Shown here in pieces: positions 58,197 through 64,000 of a DNA stretch of 64,000 nucleotides. The stretch's first letter is position 1, and the number at the start of each line of letters is the position of its first letter. Made by a program: the position numbers and the translations under genes. Below the pieces are notes generated by a model, which searched no databases, was not told where the DNA came from, and saw only the letters and a list, made by a program, of their open reading frames with translations. Source of the stretch: Candidatus Anammoxibacter sp. (GTDB lineage Bacteria > Planctomycetota > Brocadiia > Brocadiales > Anammoxibacteraceae); NCBI GenBank assembly GCA_021777055.1, contig JAIQZO010000034.1:62001-126000 (forward strand), read 5' to 3'.

Positions 58197-58902
58197 TCAG
58201 CCTTGAAATCAGGCTAGAAACAGCGGTTTCTACCGGTAGTATTCTTTCTCCCATCCGGATAGGAGTAAATCCGCAGTTGACAAGCTTTTCAATTTCATAA
58301 GGAATAAACCCACCTTCCGGACCTATGGCAAGGGTTACAGGGCTACCTATACTGCAAGGGCATGTTTCGGTTGCAGTTGGGTGGGCGACAAACGGTGTTG
58401 TTCCTTTTATGATGTCTGGAAGATGGTCTTCCACAAATGGTTTAAAGAGCGGTTGTGTTATCACTTTGGGCAAGATAGTATCTCTTCCCTGCTCCAGACC
58501 TTTGATAAGATATTTCTTTAGATTTTTGTTGTCTAATAAATCGCTCTTCCAGAATGACTTTTCTACACGGTAGGAATTTATCAGGATTATCTTTTTGACT
58601 CCCATTGCGGTTACTTGTGCTAACGTGCGTTTCAATACGCGGGGACGAGGTACTGCCAGCAATAGTGTTACTGGCACTGGTGATGGTGGCCGTGTATCAA
58701 GGTTTACTTCCATCTCAAGCATATGGCTATTGATGTCTTTAATTATGCCATTTCCCATATCTCCCTCTAACAAACCAACTCGTAATGTACTGCCGATATG
58801 TGCTCTATTAACTTCAGTTATATGTTTGAAACGTTGCCCGTCTAACCGGACCATCTTTGGTTCTGTAGTGAAATCATCTTTAAACAAAATAATAAGGTTC
58901 AT
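58192..58902 (-). CDS. rsmE: 16S rRNA m3U1498 methyltransferase RsmE
   Basis: The ATG at 58902 (MNLIILFKDD) is preferred over an in-frame TTG seven codons upstream. About 236 residues with the N-terminal PUA-like domain and C-terminal SPOUT fold: LLLAVPRPRVLKRTLAQVTAMGVKKI, AIGPEGGFIPYEIE and the knot-forming MGERILPVETAVSSLI. It methylates N3 of U1498 (E. coli numbering) in 16S rRNA. No ribosome site is evident. Confidence 0.93.
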   Translation of the reverse strand: MNLIILFKDDFTTEPKMVRLDGQRFKHITEVNRAHIGSTLRVGLLEGDMGNGIIKDINSHMLEMEVNLDTRPPSPVPVTLLLAVPRPRVLKRTLAQVTAMGVKKIILINSYRVEKSFWKSDLLDNKNLKKYLIKGLEQGRDTILPKVITQPLFKPFVEDHLPDIIKGTTPFVAHPTATETCPCSIGSPVTLAIGPEGGFIPYEIEKLVNCGFTPIRMGERILPVETAVSSLISRLI

Positions 58903-59317
58903 AGTGTTACCAATGGTGCGCAACCAAAAAGGGGGATACTGGAGTCAGGAGATAGAATGCAGAATAAAGCATAGATTTGTGATTGTTATACAATACATCA
59001 TTCGTAAACAATAATAAAACATGATTTGGCTTTTATAGACAATTTATATCATTTTCGTGATAGCCTTGGTGCATGATATGCACCCTAGGTGATTCTTGAA
59101 AATCGATTTACGAACAAAGATTAACGATTTCTGATTTCTGCCGTGCCAGTTTAGACATTAAGATCGTAAATCGCTATTCGTTAATCAAAATAATATCCAG
59201 CCTCAAGTATCCTGTCTCTATCAATTATAATAGAACTTAATAAGTCCTAACGGGAAATTCTTTCTAAAAACAAATTTTTATGGGGGTAATACTATAATTA
59301 GCACTGTCTGCTCAGTC
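58903..59317. other. Intergenic region with dispersed repeats
   Basis: Contains GGTGCATGATATGCACC at 59070 and, from about 59150, the same ~150-bp sequence seen at 43550-43720, ending in the 3'-element at 59256-59297. No gene seen. Confidence 0.55.
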
Positions 59318-60754
59318 TTACCAGTTTCCGGTAAGTCTGACAAGGAAGTAACTACCATTTGATGCTATTGTTTCTGCTGTACCTGCGGATATTAATGTCT
59401 TAACTTCATCTATGTACCGTTCTCGGGTCAAAAGGCAGATGGAACCTTTTTGCCATATATCTCTATTTTCTGCCTCTGCATGTTCTGCTTTGATGCCGAT
59501 TATGTTTCTCTCAATATAAAATTTAGCTGCTGGTCCGTTTATGTTGTATATATATAGTGTCTCTTCCGGTTTTACTTCTGTGGAAACAATATTGGACAAC
59601 GATTTTATTTCAGATGAATAATCGAGGTCGAATATTTTGTGGCAAAAGATGCCGTTAAGGATAATAATGGCGCATGCCAGGGCTGTTACCTTTCTTAAAT
59701 GTCTTTCAGTTATTAAACGTGTCAGCATTATTGCTATACAGATTGCCATGGCGGGATAGAGAGGCATAATATACCAATCCAGCTTTGTTGAGAACGCTGC
59801 TGTTATTACAAAGATGCTGCATATCCAGCAAGCTATGATTGCAAGCGCCCTATTTTTTTCTCTTTTTGCAATAAGAATGCAGTATGGGATGGCAATAAAT
59901 CCAGGCAAAAACCACGGTTTTGCTTCCCTAAACATAGTACCGAAATAGTAGAAGATGTTGTTTGAGTGTCCTTCAATCGCAGAAGTTCCCCTCGCAACTA
60001 CATGATATATAAAGTAGTCATTCCAAAATTGCATGCCATATTGCCATGTTTGAACCATGTGCCATGGTGCAAAAATAAGGAGAGAGAGCGCAATGCCAGC
60101 CCAAAAATATTTTGAGCGCAAATGTTTATATTCACGGAAAAGTGCAATATGGGCAATTATTGCAACAGGGACGACACAAACTGCAATCCCTTTAATCATA
60201 AAACCCATGCCAAAGGCTGCGCCAGCGGCGAGAAACCAGCGAGGGTTATTTTTGCCTTTAAGATAAGAAAACAGACTCAGTTGGACCATCAGTGTCAACG
60301 GAACGTCCAACATACCCATCTTTGCATGGGCAACATAATGGGGGATACCCAGCAAGATTAATGAGGCAAGGATTGCTGTACATTTGCCGAACCTCTCTTT
60401 TGTGAATCTGTAAGTGATAAGTATTGTGACTGCGCCACATATGGCGGGGGCTATACGTACCGGTAATTCTCCGATGCCCCAGATTGAGTATCCTATTCTC
60501 ATAAGCCACATAATTAACGGGGGTTTATGAAACCATAGATCTCCGTTAAAAGTGGGTTGTAGCCAGCTGTTGTTCCGGAAATACTCCTTTGCAACCTGTG
60601 CGTATATAGCTTCGTCCCAATCTCTTAGACTTCCGGACCAAATATTGTAAAAAAAGAGTATTATGGTTAATGTTGCCAGTAATACTATATCTAGATCTAT
60701 GCTGAAGGCCCTACTTTTTATTAACGGTCTTGATGATGGAAAAGCTTTGGACAT
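59318..60754 (-). CDS. ArnT/PMT-like membrane glycosyltransferase (GT-C fold)
   Basis: The 478-residue polytopic membrane protein has about ten hydrophobic segments. The first external loop carries the GT-C Asp motif LRDWDEAIYAQVAKEY, then WFHKPPLIMWL and a RFGKCTAIL segment typical of ArnT-like/dolichyl-mannosyltransferase-like (GT39/GT83) enzymes, which use lipid-linked sugars to modify lipid A or proteins outside the membrane. The C-terminal ~110 residues form a soluble domain (LYIYNINGPAAKFYIERNIIG). The sugar and acceptor are unknown. Given the many exported proteins in this window, protein glycosylation is possible but only a guess. Confidence 0.88.
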   Translation of the reverse strand: MSKAFPSSRPLIKSRAFSIDLDIVLLATLTIILFFYNIWSGSLRDWDEAIYAQVAKEYFRNNSWLQPTFNGDLWFHKPPLIMWLMRIGYSIWGIGELPVRIAPAICGAVTILITYRFTKERFGKCTAILASLILLGIPHYVAHAKMGMLDVPLTLMVQLSLFSYLKGKNNPRWFLAAGAAFGMGFMIKGIAVCVVPVAIIAHIALFREYKHLRSKYFWAGIALSLLIFAPWHMVQTWQYGMQFWNDYFIYHVVARGTSAIEGHSNNIFYYFGTMFREAKPWFLPGFIAIPYCILIAKREKNRALAIIACWICSIFVITAAFSTKLDWYIMPLYPAMAICIAIMLTRLITERHLRKVTALACAIIILNGIFCHKIFDLDYSSEIKSLSNIVSTEVKPEETLYIYNINGPAAKFYIERNIIGIKAEHAEAENRDIWQKGSICLLTRERYIDEVKTLISAGTAETIASNGSYFLVRLTGNW

Positions 60755-60923
60755 TTAGATACTGTTTTTTCTATTTATTTGTTTTAGGCCGCTATAAAAT
60801 GGGGCATTGGCTCTTATTAATAAAATTTTTTTGTGTGTAAAATCAGCTTCACAATGTTACTTAATTTCACCACCCCTAAACAACTTTAAACTCGTTGGCT
60901 GTACTGTTTTTCGTTTGCCGCTT

Positions 60924-62027
60924 TCAGTTTACCGGCCGCAGTATAACAGTGGTCTCTATTATGCTTTCGTTTCGTAAGATTTTGACAAGAACCTCATCTC
61001 CAACTTTATAACGTGAAAGCTCTTTTGTCAGGTCTTTAGAATCGGAAATCGCTACAGTTTCGATCTCAACAATGATGTCGCCCATTATAAACCGCCCGTT
61101 CTGGTCTCTTTTTGTGCCCTGAATACCAGCCCTGTATGCTGCGCTACCTGGAATAACATCTAAAATGCCGACACCCTTTAGATTTAACCTCTTGGCTATA
61201 TTATCGGGAATAAGCGTGATTCCCAAAGATGGTCTTTCGACCTTACCACGGGTAATTAATTCAGAGACTATACGGTTGACAGTATCCACAGGTACCGCGA
61301 ATCCTATACCGGCGCTTGATCCGCTTGTGCTGACAATAGAAGTGTTCATACCAATAAGACGGCCAAAGGAATCCATTAACGGCCCTCCTGAGTTTCCCGG
61401 ATTAATTGCCGCATCGGTTTGGATCACATCGAAAATTGTCCTTCCGGTCATAGCTTCAATTGAGCGCCCAAGGGCGCTGATAACACCTGTTGTGAGGGTT
61501 AAATCGAGACCAAACGGATTCCCTATGGCAAGAACCTTTTGTCCCACTTCGAGATTGCTTGAACTGCCAACAATAACAGGGTGTGCCTTTGTTGTGTACG
61601 ATTTGATCTTTAACACTGCTATATCATGGTCTGGATCTGCGCCAACAAGCCTTGCTTCCTGAACGGTACCATCATGCAGAGTAACGTCAATTTCATTTGC
61701 CTTGTAGACTACGTGGAAATTGGTAACTACGTGGCCTTTTTCATCCCATATAAAACCAGATCCAGTACCTTGTGGGATCTTAAATACATCTAAAGAGAAT
61801 AAGTTACGTTTAAACTGCTTATTGGTAATATAAACAACAGAAGGAGACGAAAGTTTAAAGACTTCTATGGTTGCGCGTTCATCACTTCCCAGTTCGGCAG
61901 GTAAAGGTGTTACCGGCCTGAGTTTAACGCTCCGCTTAAAAAATTGTTTTCTGGGGTTATTTAGAAGAAACCATGCTGCTAGAAGGATAGCGATTACTAT
62001 AACTATTTTCTTTGTGTTTTTTTGCAT
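60924..62027 (-). CDS. HtrA/DegP-like serine protease
   Basis: The 367-residue product has a membrane anchor or signal segment (8-22), a trypsin-like domain with His105 (VTNFHVV), Asp135 (DPDHDIAVLK) and Ser213 (INPGNSGGPL), and one PDZ domain (about 265-365, RPSLGITLIP..GVGILDVIPGSAAYRAGI). This matches DegS/HtrA-like quality-control proteases of the cell envelope, fitting a genome with many exported proteins. AAGGGAAA precedes the ATG. It stands alone on the minus strand. Confidence 0.93.
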   Translation of the reverse strand: MQKNTKKIVIVIAILLAAWFLLNNPRKQFFKRSVKLRPVTPLPAELGSDERATIEVFKLSSPSVVYITNKQFKRNLFSLDVFKIPQGTGSGFIWDEKGHVVTNFHVVYKANEIDVTLHDGTVQEARLVGADPDHDIAVLKIKSYTTKAHPVIVGSSSNLEVGQKVLAIGNPFGLDLTLTTGVISALGRSIEAMTGRTIFDVIQTDAAINPGNSGGPLMDSFGRLIGMNTSIVSTSGSSAGIGFAVPVDTVNRIVSELITRGKVERPSLGITLIPDNIAKRLNLKGVGILDVIPGSAAYRAGIQGTKRDQNGRFIMGDIIVEIETVAISDSKDLTKELSRYKVGDEVLVKILRNESIIETTVILRPVN

Positions 62028-62376
62028 TTATTTTCCCTTTGTGAAAAAGGTGGTGTTGCTAGCTCTGTATATCTATTTTGGCAAATAAAATCGACAACAT
62101 TATATTTTATTTTTTGCTAATAAACAACAAAGCATTGTCCGATATAAGAATAATATTATCGCCTTTATAGTCTTGGCTTGACTATACATTACGCGAATAT
62201 CCAGTTGATTTGCTTTTGAGGTGCGGCTTTTAGCTGCAAACTGTAGCTTTTATGAAAGATTGAATTCAAGATACAGTAGTCGGAATAGCGGAAAGCATGG
62301 CTTGGAAAGTACATCTTGCGTAACGATAAATAACAATGAGAGCAAACTCGTAAATTAGAGAAGTTGTTAATGTTTT
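62028..62376. other. Intergenic region, probably decayed cheB DNA towards its right end
   Basis: No frame recognised. Sequence to the right becomes a cheB remnant, so part of the deleted N-terminal region may have lain here. Confidence 0.4.
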
Positions 62377-62628
62377 AATGAAAAACCTTCCGGAAAGTGG
62401 AGCCGTTTTTCTGTTGATGTGTTGTTTAGATATGCGTCTGAGGTTTATGGAAAAGATAGTATAGCTATTGTCCATACCGGGATGGGGAAAGATGGTGCAA
62501 ACGGTTTGGTTCCCAATAAAGAGAGTTGGGTTGTATGGGGCATGCCGGGAAGTGCTGTAAATACTGGTTTGGTGGAGAAGGATGATTCCATTGAAAGTAT
62601 ACCTGATGTTGTGAGTGAGTTAATTTAG
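62377..62628 (+). pseudogene. cheB: Remnant of cheB (protein-glutamate methylesterase)
   Basis: The translated piece RFSVDVLFRYASEVYGKDS followed by IAIVHTGMGKDGANGL matches the CheB catalytic domain (VDVLF, A.VYG, .TGMG.DGA.GL), and then joins directly to VVWGMPGSAVNTGLVEKD, which corresponds to the VVFGMPKAAIELGAVD region. In intact CheB about 15-20 more residues lie between (A-G-x-x-x-I-A-Q-D-E). The receiver domain and the first catalytic part are missing. So it is a truncated, internally deleted gene. The intact cheR follows 55 bases later. Confidence 0.75.
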
Positions 62629-62683
62629 ACATGGAAACGATGATGTTCCATGTATCAAAATTGTTACGGAGTAGAAAAGTATA

Positions 62684-63553
62684 ATGGAGTTAACTGCCCA
62701 GGATTTTGCTAATTTAAGTCAATATGTGTATAAAAAATGTGGAATTGTCGTCAAAAATGAAAAGACATATCTGATACAGCAGCGTCTAGCTCCAATTGTT
62801 AAAGCAGAGGGGTGTGACAGTTTTGGCGAGTTTTATCTCAAGCTTTCAAAAGGCCATAACAATAACCTTCATGATCAGGTTATTGTTGCGATTACAACTA
62901 ATGAGACGAGCTTTTTTAGAGATAATCATCCTTTTGAAACTTTTAAGAAGGATGTTCTGCCCCAGGTAGAAAAGGTTATACTGGAACGTAAAAGCCGGGT
63001 ACCTCAACGAAAGGGGGCAAAGGTACGCCTCTGGTGTGCTGCCTCTTCTACAGGGCAGGAACCGTATTGTATTGCCATGATTATTTATGAATATCTACAA
63101 ACAGCGAAGCGTAAAGGTATTGCTGTAGATGATTTTGAGATATTGGCAACAGACATTTCTTCAAAGGTCCTTGCCCAGGCGATTGCCGGTGAATTTAACG
63201 AGTATGAGGTACTTCGCGGTTTGCCTGCAGTATATAAGAATAAATATTTTACAAAATGTAGCAATGGGTTATGGGAAATAGACCAAAAGATAAGAGATTT
63301 AGTAGAATTTAAGCGGTTAAATCTTATGGAACGCTTTACTATGCTTGGTGGATTTGACGTTATTTTCTGCCGAAACGTGTTAATCTATTTTGACGATGAT
63401 GCGAAACGAAAAATATTGGATCAGTTTTTCAGTATGATTTCAGATGATGGTTATCTCTTTTTAGGTGCAACTGAAAGTGTGTATGGATTAACCGACAAGT
63501 TTAAGTCAGTCAGGACGAACAGTACTATACTTTATAAGAAAAATATTAAATAA
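62684..63553 (+). CDS. cheR: CheR-type chemotaxis methyltransferase
   Basis: The 289-residue product has a CheR N-terminal helical domain (DFANLSQYVYKKCGIVV..KTYLIQQRL) and a SAM-binding domain with TNETSFFRD, RLWCAASSTGQEPYCIAMI (motif I), ILATDISSKVLAQAIAGEFN and FDVIFCRNVLIYFDDDAKRKIL. It methylates glutamates on chemoreceptors, or acts in a related signalling pathway. CGGAG precedes the ATG. The companion cheB at its left is decayed, so the demethylation arm of this locus is broken unless another cheB exists. It is full length. Confidence 0.92.
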   Translation: MELTAQDFANLSQYVYKKCGIVVKNEKTYLIQQRLAPIVKAEGCDSFGEFYLKLSKGHNNNLHDQVIVAITTNETSFFRDNHPFETFKKDVLPQVEKVILERKSRVPQRKGAKVRLWCAASSTGQEPYCIAMIIYEYLQTAKRKGIAVDDFEILATDISSKVLAQAIAGEFNEYEVLRGLPAVYKNKYFTKCSNGLWEIDQKIRDLVEFKRLNLMERFTMLGGFDVIFCRNVLIYFDDDAKRKILDQFFSMISDDGYLFLGATESVYGLTDKFKSVRTNSTILYKKNIK

Positions 63554-64000
63554 GAAACCTTTAAACGAAATGTGGTGTTTGCTCTATATGGTTGAGAACT
63601 GAAGAATACCATCTTGTTGTTAAATCTATGTTGTATTTTATAGTATTACCCTGTAAAAACTTGTTTTTTAGAAAGAAATTTTTACTGTGCATTGTTAAGT
63701 TATTTGTAACAATATAGTTACGGGTTACTTGATGCTAGATGCTTGATAATTTATTCAACCGGCTTAAAATGTTATATTTTAAATCTAAATCGTTTTTTTT
63801 TCATGTTGCATCTTAACTGGGAAACTAGAAATGTAACTATTTACCTGTATCTAGAATCCCGTATCTAGTCTTTTGGTTGCGGCTTCGTCGCACTATGTAA
63901 TAGAGTCTAATTTTTTTAGCCAGAAAAGAGTTCGTTGGAATAATAAAATCTATTCTCTAAAAACAGCAGACGCCATTTTAGCTCTTCCAGTTTGGCAGGA
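63554..64000. other. Intergenic region at the right edge
   Basis: Contains the 3'-element at 63639-63683 and the GTTGCGGCTTCGTCGC palindrome at about 63876. No gene seen before the window ends. Confidence 0.5.
63639..63683 (+). repeat. Copy of the dispersed 3'-of-gene element, after cheR
   Basis: TATAGTATTACCCTGTAAAA then ACTTGTTTTTTAGAAAG, in the same orientation relative to its upstream gene as the copies at 10011, 43669 and 59256. Confidence 0.6.

Overview
The window is AT-rich, mainly bacterial single-copy DNA with long non-coding gaps, many short palindromic repeats and an unusual load of exported repeat proteins. Shine-Dalgarno sites of the AGGAG type precede most genes. The mix of a cupredoxin-like exported protein, a polyferredoxin, B12-type radical SAM enzymes, exported Hcp-like and DUF1566 proteins and an NtrC-family sigma-54 activator would fit a Planctomycetota genome, perhaps an anammox (Brocadiales, Scalindua-like) one. 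This assignment is inference; no rRNA, tRNA or anammox marker (hydrazine synthase, hzo/hao) is visible.

Layout. 1-8.6 kb, plus strand: end of an unknown gene; exported blue-copper-like protein and four-cluster polyferredoxin; SPASM radical SAM, B12-binding radical SAM, SAM methyltransferase, small CbiX chelatase, SRPBCC protein and NAD(P)-binding epimerase-like protein. 8.9-12.4 kb, minus: small exported protein, thioredoxin-like TlpA-family protein with a DUF4369-like N-terminus, and a VapBC toxin-antitoxin pair. 12.6-31 kb, minus: a block of exported proteins, comprising two large proteins sharing a ~180-aa module, a metzincin protease with a FIMAH-like end, three tandem DUF1566 paralogues, a pentapeptide (xNGLP) peptide next to a conserved RWVSAC protein, and an exported Hcp-like protein. 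31.8-42.6 kb, minus: three tandem giant paralogues (about 970-1110 aa), each with exactly seven ~67-aa repeats (probable seven-bladed propeller), Ig-like modules, a Thr-Pro stalk and an invasin-like end, separated by duplicated intergenic DNA full of palindromes. 44-49.5 kb, minus: a five-gene signalling operon (small protein, double-V4R protein, unknown, PAS histidine kinase, sigma-54 response regulator). 50-64 kb: His-rich SUMF1-fold lipoprotein, pyruvate kinase, DICT-like protein, a lipoprotein, an unknown gene joined to a tyrosine phenol-lyase, RsmE, an ArnT-like glycosyltransferase, an HtrA protease, and a decayed cheB followed by intact cheR.

The most striking signal is non-coding. Five promoters in the exported-protein block carry a good sigma-54 -24/-12 motif, and each has, a nearly constant 72-77 bp further upstream, a 115-134 bp element. 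The element has an AAGGGGTGCCACA box at the gene-proximal end and two direct TGTGGCA boxes about 18 bp apart at the far end. It looks like a shared enhancer module defining a regulon of small exported proteins. The sigma-54 activator encoded at 44-45.5 kb is a plausible, untested regulator.
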